NCBI GenBank assembly: GCA_964592635.1
Contig: CAZQFZ010000015.1
Coordinates: forward strand, 1 to 35,870
DNA from: VMCP01 sp964592635
GTDB taxonomy: Bacteria > Bacteroidota > Bacteroidia > NS11-12g > UBA955
Reading direction: 5' to 3'
Length of the DNA: 35,870 bases
The notes beneath the pieces were generated by a model, which was not told the origin of the DNA, ran no database searches, and saw nothing but the letters and a program-made list of their open reading frames with translations. Positions within the stretch are counted from its first letter, which is position 1; each line of letters begins with the position of its first letter. Made by a program: the position numbers and the translations under genes. Of this stretch, positions 26,319-34,262 are shown piece after piece.

Positions 26319-26351
26319 TTGATGGTTTTTAAACCAAGTACTCTAACTTTG
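26319..26351 (+). promoter_or_regulatory. carB promoter
   Basis: TTG (26319-26321) is followed after 22 bases by TAACTTTG and C (26344-26352), matching the -33/-7 pattern. The ATG at 26366 leaves a leader of roughly 8 nt. Confidence 0.6.
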
Positions 26352-26365
26352 CCTAATTTTTGGAT

Positions 26366-29185
26366 ATGCCAAAGGATCTAAGTATAAAACACGTTCTAAT
26401 CATCGGAAGTGGTCCGATTGTAATTGGTCAAGCATGCGAATTTGACTACTCTGGCTCTCAAGCTGCACGAAGCTTACGTGAGGAAGGAATTAAAGTTTCC
26501 CTTATAAATAGCAATCCGGCAACTATTATGACCGACAAAATCAATGCCGACCATGTGTATTTATTGCCATTAAATCCCCAAAGCATTGAGCAAATTCTTC
26601 AAGAACAAGACATCGATGCAGTATTGCCAACCATGGGTGGTCAAACGGCATTGAACTTAGCAAAGGAAGTGGAAGAGTTGGGAATTTGGGAAAAATACAA
26701 TTGCCGTATCATTGGAGTAAACATTGAAGCCATCGACAAGATGGAAGACCGCGAGAAATTCCGTCAATTGATGGTGGAATTGGGTGTAGGTGTAGCACCA
26801 TCACAAGTTGCAAATAGTTACTTAGAGGGCAAAGAAATTGCCCAAAGAATTGGATTTCCATTGGTAATTCGTCCAAGTTACACTTTAGGTGGAACGGGAG
26901 GCAGTTTCGTACACAAAAAAGAGGATTTTGATAAGGCCTTGATTCGTGGTTTAGAAGCTAGTCCGGTACACGAAGTATTGGTAGAAAAAGCAGTATTGGG
27001 ATGGAAAGAATACGAATTGGAATTGTTGCGTGATGGAAAAGACGATATAGCTGTAATATGTACCATTGAGAACTTTGATCCTATGGGAATTCACACAGGA
27101 GATAGTATCACTGTTGCTCCTGCTATGACATTGAGCGATACTACTTTTCAGAGAATGCGTGATATGGCATTCAAAATGATGCGTTCGATGGGTGTTTTTG
27201 CTGGAGGTTGTAACGTCCAATTCTCTGTAAACCCAGAAGATGAGGAGATCATTGCTATTGAAATCAATCCGCGAGTAAGCAGAAGCTCTGCTTTGGCTTC
27301 AAAAGCAACGGGATATCCTATAGCCAAAATTGCTGCAAAATTAGCAATTGGGTATTATTTGGATGAGCTTAAAAACCCAGTTACAAAGACCACCAGTGCA
27401 TTTTTTGAACCTGCAATAGACTATGTAATTGTAAAAGTGCCCCGTTGGAACTTCGATAAATTCCCAGGATCTGACAAAACTCTTGGACTTCAAATGAAGA
27501 GTGTTGGGGAAGTAATGGCCATTGGACGTAGTTTTCAGGAAGCCCTCCAAAAAGCGTGTCAAAGTTTGGAAATCGGACGTCACGGTTTAGGTGCAGATGG
27601 AAAAGGAAGTCGCAACTTAGAGGAGTTAATCGAAGGCTTAGAACATGCATCTTGGAATCGATTGTTCCAAATTCACGATGCCATTGCATTGGGGGTTCCG
27701 ATTACATCGATTCAAAAGATTACGCGAATTGATCGATGGTTTTTAGAGCAAATCAACGAGATAGTGAAAGTTGAAACTGAAATTCGCAGGTATAACGTTG
27801 ATAATATTCCTGAGATTTTATTGAAGTCGTCTAAAGAAAAAGGGTTTTCTGATGAGCAAATTGCTTGGCTGATGGGTGGAAATACAACAGCGGAACAGGT
27901 TTACAACAAACGGAAAGAAGTTGGCATTACCCGTAAATACAAAATGGTGGATACATGCAGCGCCGAATTCCCCAGTCCTACAAACTATTATTATTCCACT
28001 TTCGAACAGGAAAACGAATCCCAGATTTCGGATAAAAAGAAAATCATTGTTTTGGGCAGTGGACCCAATAGAATTGGTCAAGGTATTGAATTTGATTACA
28101 GCTGTGTTCATGGTATATTAGCCGCACGAGAATCGGGTTTTGAAGCTATCATGGTGAATTGCAATCCTGAAACCGTTAGTACAGACTTTGACATGGCCGA
28201 TAAGTTGTACTTTGAACCTGTTTACTGGGAGCATTTAATTGAGCTCATTGAATACGAAAAGCCAGAGGGTGTTGTGGTTCAGTTAGGTGGACAAACCGCA
28301 TTGAAATTAGCTGAAAAGCTTCATGAAAAAGGAATTAAGATCATTGGCACAGATTTCAATGACATGGACATTGCGGAAGACCGCGGTAGATTCAGTGATT
28401 TATTGGCTGAATTAAACATACCTTATCCTAAATACGGGGTTGCTTTAAATGCTGATGAAGCGATTACGATTGCGAATCAAGTTGGTTACCCTGTTTTGGT
28501 AAGACCGAGCTACGTTTTAGGCGGGCAAGGCATGGTTATCGTAATCAACGATGAAGATTTGGAAACAGCGGTTGTAAAATTATTGGGTGATTTACCAGGA
28601 AATAGAGTGTTAATTGACCATTTCTTGGATCGCGCAGAAGAAGCTGAATCGGATTGCATTTGCGACGGTGATGATGTACATATCATTGGAATCATGGAGC
28701 ATATCGAACCTGCTGGTATTCACAGCGGTGATTCTTCAGCGGTATTGCCACCATTTAATTTAAGTGAAAGAGTCATATCTCAAATTGAAGAATATACCTC
28801 AAAAATTGCGCGTGCTTTAAATGTTAAGGGATTATTGAATATCCAATTTGCCATTAAGAATGAAGATGTTTATGTAATTGAAGCGAATCCCCGTGCTTCG
28901 AGAACCGTACCTTTTATCTGTAAAGCTTACGATATTCCGTATGTAAACATTGCTATGAAAGTGATGTTGGGGGTAAATAAATTGAAAGATTTCACTTTCA
29001 AGGACCGTCCGACTGGTTGGGCCATCAAGCAACCTGTATTCAGCTTCGATAAATTTCCGAATGTAAATCGTGAATTAGGTCCCGAAATGAAATCAACTGG
29101 CGAAGCCATTGTGTTTATCAAAGACTTAAAAGAACCTGCCTTTCGCGATCTTTACAAGATGAAGAGCATGTATTTAAGTCGTTAA
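26366..29185 (+). CDS. carB: Carbamoyl-phosphate synthase large subunit lacking the MGS-like regulatory domain
   Basis: The 939-residue protein makes carbamoyl phosphate from bicarbonate, ammonia (from CarA) and two ATP, feeding pyrimidine and arginine synthesis. Both synthetase halves are complete: the first begins VLIIGSGPIVIGQACEFDYSG and holds RPSYTLGGTGG, the second begins VLGSGPNRIGQGIEFDYSC and holds RPSYVLGGQGM. The protein ends just after the LGPEMKSTGEAI segment, where the roughly 1070-residue E. coli enzyme continues with a C-terminal MGS-like domain binding UMP and ornithine. A shorter form is, as recalled, found in other Bacteroidota. The TTG at 26360 is in frame but ATG 26366 is the better start. 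carA is not in the window. Confidence 0.95.
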   Translation: MPKDLSIKHVLIIGSGPIVIGQACEFDYSGSQAARSLREEGIKVSLINSNPATIMTDKINADHVYLLPLNPQSIEQILQEQDIDAVLPTMGGQTALNLAKEVEELGIWEKYNCRIIGVNIEAIDKMEDREKFRQLMVELGVGVAPSQVANSYLEGKEIAQRIGFPLVIRPSYTLGGTGGSFVHKKEDFDKALIRGLEASPVHEVLVEKAVLGWKEYELELLRDGKDDIAVICTIENFDPMGIHTGDSITVAPAMTLSDTTFQRMRDMAFKMMRSMGVFAGGCNVQFSVNPEDEEIIAIEINPRVSRSSALASKATGYPIAKIAAKLAIGYYLDELKNPVTKTTSAFFEPAIDYVIVKVPRWNFDKFPGSDKTLGLQMKSVGEVMAIGRSFQEALQKACQSLEIGRHGLGADGKGSRNLEELIEGLEHASWNRLFQIHDAIALGVPITSIQKITRIDRWFLEQINEIVKVETEIRRYNVDNIPEILLKSSKEKGFSDEQIAWLMGGNTTAEQVYNKRKEVGITRKYKMVDTCSAEFPSPTNYYYSTFEQENESQISDKKKIIVLGSGPNRIGQGIEFDYSCVHGILAARESGFEAIMVNCNPETVSTDFDMADKLYFEPVYWEHLIELIEYEKPEGVVVQLGGQTALKLAEKLHEKGIKIIGTDFNDMDIAEDRGRFSDLLAELNIPYPKYGVALNADEAITIANQVGYPVLVRPSYVLGGQGMVIVINDEDLETAVVKLLGDLPGNRVLIDHFLDRAEEAESDCICDGDDVHIIGIMEHIEPAGIHSGDSSAVLPPFNLSERVISQIEEYTSKIARALNVKGLLNIQFAIKNEDVYVIEANPRASRTVPFICKAYDIPYVNIAMKVMLGVNKLKDFTFKDRPTGWAIKQPVFSFDKFPNVNRELGPEMKSTGEAIVFIKDLKEPAFRDLYKMKSMYLSR

Positions 29186-29277
29186 TCGGCTTTTACAAGG
29201 ATTTGGTCGTTTGTTTTTGGGGGATATTAAACTTGCGTCATTTCATGATGTCTATTCACCAAAAACAAATACAATTT

Positions 29278-29646
29278 ATGAAATCAATTCTTTTATCATT
29301 GAGTCTAATCATTGCAGGATTAGCAACAGCCCAAAGTTCAACTAGCGGAAATTCGAAACCCAATTTAACTCCCCAGGAAAAAGCGGACAAAATCACCGCG
29401 AAGATGAAAACGGAATTAAATTTAACTGCGGAACAAGAAACAAAAGTGCGTCAGGCTAATTTAGAATTTGTTACAAAAAACCAAGAGTTGCAGCGAAGCA
29501 ATAAAGAAGCACGCATGCAGAATCGCGAACAACACAAAGTGGCGTTAACTGCGATTTTAACTCCTCAACAACTGGAAAAAGCCAAAAAAATAATGGAAGA
29601 GAAACGCGAAAAGGGGAAGCAGCGTCGTGAAAGACGAGGCAGATAA
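29278..29646 (+). CDS. Small exported Spy/CpxP-like (LTxxQ) protein
   Basis: The 122-residue protein begins with a clear signal peptide (MKSILLSLSLIIAGLATAQ) and then a mostly helical, highly charged chain with two LTxxQ-type motifs, NLTAEQETKV and LTPQQLEKA. These are the marks of the Spy/CpxP fold, periplasmic chaperones that respond to envelope stress; the Bacteroidota members are often labelled DUF4890 and their role is not established. The basic tail (RREKGKQRRERRGR-like) is unusual. ATG 29278 is chosen because upstream in-frame codons put the signal peptide inside the chain. It is convergent with ricT and 92 bases after carB. Confidence 0.75.
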   Translation: MKSILLSLSLIIAGLATAQSSTSGNSKPNLTPQEKADKITAKMKTELNLTAEQETKVRQANLEFVTKNQELQRSNKEARMQNREQHKVALTAILTPQQLEKAKKIMEEKREKGKQRRERRGR

Positions 29647-29668
29647 TGCATTAGATTTTAGGAAAAAA

Positions 29669-31270
29669 TCACGATTCATTTTGGGGGCCAGCAGCATTGT
29701 TTGGCCCTTTTTGTTGGTCGTTGTTGGGATTACTTCCACGTCGATTTTTATCGAATCTACGGTTATTATTTCTGCGGTTATTGGGTTGATTTGAACGATT
29801 TACTTGTTCTGTATTTCCTGTATTTGCCCCAGTTTCTTTGTTTTCGGGACTTGGGCTACTGGAATTGGCTTCTTTATTTCGGGGTTCGAAATTTCTAGAG
29901 CGTTGATTACTGCGGTCATTGCGTGGACCTCGATCGTTGCGTTCGTTTGTACTATCTGTACGCTCAGAAGAGCGAGGATTTCGATCATTTGTTCGATCTG
30001 GACGGTCAGCAGCAGGACGATCTGGACGATCATTTCGGGGATTCCGATTGCGATTTTGTGAATTACCTGAATGATTTCCACGATTTTGCCCACCTGAATT
30101 ATTTTGGCCACGATTCTGAGAATTGCGGTTATTTCCGCGGGAATTGCCACGTCCTAAATCTTTGAACTCATCATCTCTTAGTAACTCAGAATTATCGATG
30201 AAGTCATTATTTTGATCTTGTACTACTTTTTCAAGGATGGCATTTGCGGGAGCTAAATCTGTTAGATTGGCTACTTGCTTACCTTCCTTATTTTGCTCCA
30301 TGAGTTCATTCACTTTATCTACGGGCAAAGGCAACCAAGTTTGGCTATCGTCGTAGGAAAACCAAATTAATTTCTTCAGGATATCTGTTTTGCGAGCGAA
30401 AGCCACACCAGAAACGGTATCTAATTTTACAATTTTAGCTTTGGGGAATGCTTCAACCGCTTCCATGTACATATCGAGTTCAAAGTTCAAACAACATTTC
30501 AAACGACCGCATTGACCGGCCAATTTTTCCATGTTGATTGATAGATTTTGAACACGTGCTGCACCGGTATTCACTTGTTTGTAATCGGTTAACCAAGTAG
30601 AGCAACACAGTTCTCTACCGCACACTCCTATCCCTCCTAAGCGGGAAGCTTCTTCGCGGTAGCTGATATGACGCATTTCGATTTTTACTCGGAACTCTTC
30701 GGCATATTTTTTAATCAATTCACGAAAATCAACACGAGATTCTGCTGTGTAGAAGAAAATCACTTTTCTCCCGTCGCCTTGAAGTTCAATGTCCGAAATT
30801 TTCATGGCTAAATTCAAACCAAAAGCGATGGTTCTAGCACGTTCAAGAAGATCATCTTCGCGTTCTTTACACTGATGATACTTCTCCATGTCTTTTTCTG
30901 TAGCTACGCGTTGGATGCTGGGAAGTTCTTCTGAATCTTCGCGCACTCGGTACTTTTTCAACTGCAGGCGAACAATTTCACCGGTTGCCGAAACGGTACC
31001 TATATCAAAACCCACACTGCTATCTACAACCACATAATCGCCTGTAAATAGGTCGATTCCATGGGTATTTCTAAAAAATTCTTTGCGACTTCCTTTAAAA
31101 CGCACTTCCACAATATCGAAGGGTTTAAACCCTTCGGGTAGTTCCATATCTTTGAACCAATCGTAAACATTCAGCGCGTTGCAGCCGCCTGTTCCACAAT
31201 TTCCATTGCTTTTACACCCAGAAGGTGAGCAACTTCCACCGGATTTTGTTCCACATGATGAACAAGCCAT
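29669..31270 (-). CDS. ricT: PSP1-domain protein RicT (YaaT) with Cys-rich N-terminus and Asn/Arg-rich tail
   Basis: The 533-residue protein contains the PSP1/RicT core (about 45-315): VEVRFKGSRKEFFRN, the FFYTAESRVDFRELIK helix, and the cysteine signature GVCGRELCCSTWL with GQCGRLKCCLNFE. In B. subtilis RicT joins RicA and RicF in an iron-sulfur complex that directs RNase Y. Two regions are extra: six cysteines in the first 30 residues (C3, C6, C14, C19, C25, C30), which may bind metal, and a disordered tail from about residue 373 rich in Asn, Arg, Gly and Asp. The gene is alone, with a TAACTTTG -7 box identical to those of rpsO and carB. RNA-processing function is by homology. Confidence 0.9.
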   Translation of the reverse strand: MACSSCGTKSGGSCSPSGCKSNGNCGTGGCNALNVYDWFKDMELPEGFKPFDIVEVRFKGSRKEFFRNTHGIDLFTGDYVVVDSSVGFDIGTVSATGEIVRLQLKKYRVREDSEELPSIQRVATEKDMEKYHQCKEREDDLLERARTIAFGLNLAMKISDIELQGDGRKVIFFYTAESRVDFRELIKKYAEEFRVKIEMRHISYREEASRLGGIGVCGRELCCSTWLTDYKQVNTGAARVQNLSINMEKLAGQCGRLKCCLNFELDMYMEAVEAFPKAKIVKLDTVSGVAFARKTDILKKLIWFSYDDSQTWLPLPVDKVNELMEQNKEGKQVANLTDLAPANAILEKVVQDQNNDFIDNSELLRDDEFKDLGRGNSRGNNRNSQNRGQNNSGGQNRGNHSGNSQNRNRNPRNDRPDRPAADRPDRTNDRNPRSSERTDSTNERNDRGPRNDRSNQRSRNFEPRNKEANSSSPSPENKETGANTGNTEQVNRSNQPNNRRNNNRRFDKNRRGSNPNNDQQKGPNNAAGPQNES

Positions 31271-31322
31271 AACTCAACGATTTTATAAGGTTAATTAAAA
31301 TTTAAACAATTCACTAAAGCAA

Positions 31323-31356
31323 CAAAGTTAAGACATTGCGAACGGGTTCGGAACAA
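31323..31356 (-). promoter_or_regulatory. ricT promoter
   Basis: The minus strand shows TTG (31356-31354), 23 bases, then TAACTTTG (31330-31323). The octamer is identical to those upstream of rpsO and carB. The leader would be about 46 nt to ATG 31270. Confidence 0.55.
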
Positions 31357-31869
31357 TTACTTCCGTTTTTCGGCAAAGACCCACAATTTTTGACCCAAAA
31401 AGTTCATAATCATACCCAAACCTGTTGCGCCTAGAACAGCAATGAGTTTGTCGAATTTCACGGGAATGGACATGTATATCAAATTCTTCATGTCAAGACC
31501 GTGGCTAGGGAGATTGTTGATTGATTCAACAGGCAAGAGGCCGTGAGCATCCCAAAGATTTATGGTAAATTCATAATCTGGAATCCAATTCAGTAATAGT
31601 TCGTTGCTTGAAACGTTTGTTAATCCACTCAACAAGTAGAGTAACAAATATTTAGCAAAGCGTTTTCTACTTTTATCATTTTGTTTCCATGTCCAGCGTT
31701 TATTCAGCTGATAATTCACCATGGTTGCTAGAACGATGGCCAGGCTTTTAGCGATGAATGTGGGTAGGAATTGGCTGCTGGAATAGTACACAGAAAAATC
31801 CACCAAAAACGACAATCCGCCAACGATAGCAAATTTCGTAAGTGCGATATAAGTTTTACTCGAAATCAA
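31357..31869 (-). CDS. GtrA family membrane protein
   Basis: The 170-residue protein has four hydrophobic segments and the GtrA pattern KFAIVGGLSFLVDFSVYY near the N-terminus, NYQLNKRWTWK (52-62) after TM2 and LGQKLWVFAEKR at the end. GtrA-like proteins are thought to flip or present polyprenyl-phosphate-linked sugars in the inner membrane. The middle loop (about 95-132) is longer than usual. Its start overlaps the stop of the LD-carboxypeptidase gene by 4 bases, so both are translated from one mRNA; both act on the cell envelope. Confidence 0.87.
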   Translation of the reverse strand: MISSKTYIALTKFAIVGGLSFLVDFSVYYSSSQFLPTFIAKSLAIVLATMVNYQLNKRWTWKQNDKSRKRFAKYLLLYLLSGLTNVSSNELLLNWIPDYEFTINLWDAHGLLPVESINNLPSHGLDMKNLIYMSIPVKFDKLIAVLGATGLGMIMNFLGQKLWVFAEKRK

Positions 31870-32912
31870 AATTGAGATATGGTTTTCCCGTCAAATTTAA
31901 TACTCATACCCAATTTTAAAGAAAAATTCTTTTGGTCGTGACCGGATTCAAGTCCAAAAACGATTGGGAAGGTATAATCTTTAAGCACTTCATGTATAAT
32001 TTGCGTAACATTCCAACCAAAAGGAATTTGATGGTCTTTCATATCGGTCATTGAGCCAACGATTAAGCCAGCGATACCTTTGAATATTCCAGCTATTTCG
32101 AGTGCCCTTAACATTCGATCGATATGGTACAAGTATTCATCAACATCCTCAATAAACAGTACTTTGTTGGTCAAATCGGGCAATTGTTTAGCGGCCGCTA
32201 AACCATAAATTAGGGATAGATTTCCACCCCACAGAATTCCTTCAAAGGGGGGTTGAATATCCGCTGCAGGGGTTTGGTTATTAGCTACTAGAGTTTGATT
32301 ATCGGCTGCAGGGGGTTGAATATCAGCTGCAGGAGTTTGAATATCGGCTGCAGGGGGTTGAATATTAGCTACAGGGATTTGAATATCAGCTGCAATCTCT
32401 TCAGGATTGAAACAACGTGAATTAGGAAGGATGCAAAGGAATTGAGCTTTACCAGTAAGTGAAAGCGCCAAACTGTTCTGGTTTACTTCCAAAAACTGAT
32501 TATGTTGATCAAACTGCATCACCATAGGTCCGTGTATGCTGGCGATACCTTGTTGAGATAAAACAGCATGAAGGACGGTAATATCGGAAAACCCCACCCA
32601 CCATTTGGGTTGAGCGGTAAAATCTAACATTTTTAATTCCTTTAAAATCCGCAAGGTTCCATATCCACCGCGAGCAGAAAATACGGCTTTGATATCCGGG
32701 TTTTCTAAAGCCCAATTAATGTCGTCTAATCGTTGCGATTCGGTGCCTCCAAATTGATGGAATCGCTTGCCCAAATTGGGAGAAACAAGCACTTCCCAAT
32801 GATGGTTGTTGGCCCATTTTTCAAACTCCTTTATTTGATTCAAATCCATAAATCGAGCTGGAGCGATGACAGCAATTTTATTACCGGGCTGTAAATAAGG
32901 GGGTACAATCAT
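31866..32912 (-). CDS. LD-carboxypeptidase (peptidase S66) with interdomain minisatellite
   Basis: The 348-residue protein resembles LdcA, a serine peptidase that removes the terminal D-Ala from tetrapeptides of recycled murein. The nucleophile is in GFSD (S109), with E255 in FIEDVDE and H325 in LESGHDQ completing the Ser-Glu-His set expected from the Pseudomonas enzyme. GGYGTLRIL (82-90) is also typical. No signal peptide is seen, so it acts in the cytoplasm. Between the two domains (about 175-224) lie seven copies of a 7-residue unit of the form AADIQPP, absent from ordinary LdcA. The downstream gtrA overlaps by 4 bases. Confidence 0.92.
   Translation of the reverse strand: MIVPPYLQPGNKIAVIAPARFMDLNQIKEFEKWANNHHWEVLVSPNLGKRFHQFGGTESQRLDDINWALENPDIKAVFSARGGYGTLRILKELKMLDFTAQPKWWVGFSDITVLHAVLSQQGIASIHGPMVMQFDQHNQFLEVNQNSLALSLTGKAQFLCILPNSRCFNPEEIAADIQIPVANIQPPAADIQTPAADIQPPAADNQTLVANNQTPAADIQPPFEGILWGGNLSLIYGLAAAKQLPDLTNKVLFIEDVDEYLYHIDRMLRALEIAGIFKGIAGLIVGSMTDMKDHQIPFGWNVTQIIHEVLKDYTFPIVFGLESGHDQKNFSLKLGMSIKFDGKTISQF
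32251..32397 (-). repeat. Seven 21-bp tandem repeats in the LD-carboxypeptidase gene
   Basis: Seven consecutive 21-bp units without a length change (for example GGTTGAATATCCGCTGCAGG plus G, and variants), coding AADIQPP-type heptads. Being a multiple of three, gain or loss of units would keep the frame. Confidence 0.93.
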
Positions 32913-32944
32913 AATGTGAGGAAGATTGTGTTATTTTCTAATTT

Positions 32945-33571
32945 CTACTGCTTGGCAACGGGAAGCAATAGATTGACTTGAGATACGGTGGTGGTCATTT
33001 CAAAATTTCGTCCATCCGATGGGTATTCATAAATAGGCATTTTGATGGTATAACCGGCTTTTGTAAGATTTTGGGTTACCGTATTCCAAAGGGGAAGTGT
33101 GGCACCAATTTCAGCATTGGTTGTTGCTTTATGAAATCGTCCGGCAGGAATGGTCAGATATTCCCAATTGGAGGATTTTAGTTTTCTATTAACGGGAATT
33201 CCCACAAAAATTCTTTGTTTTTTTTCGGGGGATGGGATTTCTGAATAGATAGTTAGAATGGAACCTTGCATGATTAATTGATTTTTTTCTATGAATTCTG
33301 TTAGTGCATTGGCGGTACCGATGAACAAGGTTCTTGCCGAATTTGGAGTGGTTTCGTAGAACTTACCCAGTACGAGAAGTTCTTTTTTATCCACCTCCTT
33401 CATTACAAAATTAGACGACGCCTCCACATGTCCAGTAACGATAGCGGTGGAAGTATCTGGGGTATTCGCAGTATCGGTCGGATTGTTGGCTGGGGTAGTT
33501 TTGTTGTTCTGACATGCGAAAGAAAACGCGATTAACATCCCCCAAAAATAAAAACCTCTCATTCTCATCAT
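32945..33571 (-). CDS. Lipoprotein with GyrI-like (SOUL/AraC-effector) domain
   Basis: The 208-residue protein starts with a lipoprotein signal peptide whose lipobox is FSFAC (lipidated C20), then a Thr/Pro/Asn-rich linker (21-50) and a domain that follows the GyrI-like small-molecule-binding pattern: VMKEVDKKELLVLG, an alpha-helical stretch TANALTEFIEK, IPAGRFHKATT and ending PIYEYPSDG. That fold usually sits in the cytoplasm as an effector sensor or antitoxin, so its export to the envelope is notable. The ligand is unknown. It lies 32 bases upstream of the LD-carboxypeptidase gene and diverges from purS. ATGs at 33568 and 33562 are alternative starts. Confidence 0.72.
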   Translation of the reverse strand: MMRMRGFYFWGMLIAFSFACQNNKTTPANNPTDTANTPDTSTAIVTGHVEASSNFVMKEVDKKELLVLGKFYETTPNSARTLFIGTANALTEFIEKNQLIMQGSILTIYSEIPSPEKKQRIFVGIPVNRKLKSSNWEYLTIPAGRFHKATTNAEIGATLPLWNTVTQNLTKAGYTIKMPIYEYPSDGRNFEMTTTVSQVNLLLPVAKQ

Positions 33572-33610
33572 AAATTTTCGCTAATTTACGTTCAAACGGC
33601 TAATTTAGAG

Positions 33611-33618
33611 TATTTTTG
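33611..33618 (+). promoter_or_regulatory. -7 box of purS, next to the start codon
   Basis: TATTTTTG matches TAnnTTTG and ends 4 bases before the GTG at 33623. Transcription would begin at about the start codon, implying a leaderless mRNA. No -33 TTG is evident, so this is a candidate only. Confidence 0.4.
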
Positions 33619-33622
33619 TGGT

Positions 33623-33877
33623 GTGAAATTCTTAGCTGAAATCGAAATTTTACCGAAAAAAGGATTATTGGATCCACAAGGTAAAGCCGTTACCCACAGC
33701 ATGCCTTCCATTGGTTTGAACAATGTAATCGAAGTATGCGTAGGTAGATTTATCACCATGGAAATCGAAGCTGACAGCGAATCGGCAGCCCATGAAACAG
33801 CAGAAACAGCGAGTAAAAAGTTGTTGGCTAATTTGATCATGGAGCAATACAAAATCCGCCTAAGCCCAATCGGATAA
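33623..33877 (+). CDS. purS: Phosphoribosylformylglycinamidine synthase subunit PurS
   Basis: The 84-residue protein matches PurS, the small subunit that links PurL and PurQ in step four of purine synthesis. Family marks are the first strand FLAEIEILPKKGLLDPQG (3-20) and the GLNNVIEVCVGRFITMEI strand pair (31-48), with the usual ferredoxin-like length. Presence of a separate PurS implies that FGAM synthase in this organism is the multi-subunit type (PurS+PurQ+short PurL). The start is GTG 33623; the next ATG is 26 codons in and would remove the core. The gene is alone and its terminator begins in its own stop codon. Confidence 0.9.
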   Translation: MKFLAEIEILPKKGLLDPQGKAVTHSMPSIGLNNVIEVCVGRFITMEIEADSESAAHETAETASKKLLANLIMEQYKIRLSPIG

Positions 33878-33902
33878 GCTTTGTTTGATTGCAAAGCTTT
33901 TT
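33876..33902 (+). terminator. Intrinsic terminator of purS, overlapping its stop
   Basis: AAGCTTTG and CAAAGCTT form a perfect 8-bp stem around an eight-base loop, followed by five T. Its first bases are the end of the purS TAA. Confidence 0.85.
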
Positions 33903-33952
33903 GACCGTTGATTGAGAGTGAACCATGGAACATTCAAGTTTGAATCAAAAAT

Positions 33953-34261
33953 ATGATATTATATAACGTTACTTGCAATATAGAAAAGCCCATGGCAGAA
34001 GAATGGTTGGAATGGATGAAAAACGTTCATATTCCAGAAGTTATGGCAACCGGATGTTTTGTAGAATACAAAATACTCCGACTTTTGAATCAAGATAACG
34101 ACGATCAAGGTGTCAATTACGCTATACAATACCTGTGCGAATCTGAAAAAATATTGGAGCATTATCGTGCTGTATTTGGACCAGGATTAATGGCTAAAAC
34201 TTGGGAACGCTATGGAGAAAAAGTAATAGCTTATCGTTCTGTTTTGGAAATAGTTGGTTAA
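33953..34261 (+). CDS. DUF4286 family protein
   Basis: The 102-residue protein matches DUF4286, a small ferredoxin-like (dimeric alpha-beta barrel) family found mainly in Bacteroidota. The typical start MILYNVTCNIEKPMAEEWLEW is seen in part, followed by HIPEVMATGCF and the AIQYLCES strand, and FGPGLMAKTWERYGEKV near the end. Function is unknown. Its TAA ends one base before the ATG of mnmH, so the two are probably translated together; this linkage hints at a role near tRNA modification but is not evidence of one. Confidence 0.87.
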   Translation: MILYNVTCNIEKPMAEEWLEWMKNVHIPEVMATGCFVEYKILRLLNQDNDDQGVNYAIQYLCESEKILEHYRAVFGPGLMAKTWERYGEKVIAYRSVLEIVG

Positions 34262-34262
34262 T

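Noticed and set aside
29800..30165. Overlapping frames of 80-116 residues on both strands within ricT
   Set aside because: They fall in the low-complexity Asn/Arg-rich tail, where repeated codons keep other frames open by chance.
32251..32397. Short tandem repeats as a CRISPR array
   Set aside because: The units are contiguous with no spacers and are translated in frame as heptads of a peptidase linker.
33592..33933. 113-residue minus-strand frame opposite purS
   Set aside because: It lies wholly over purS, which has clear family motifs, and the reverse frame has none.
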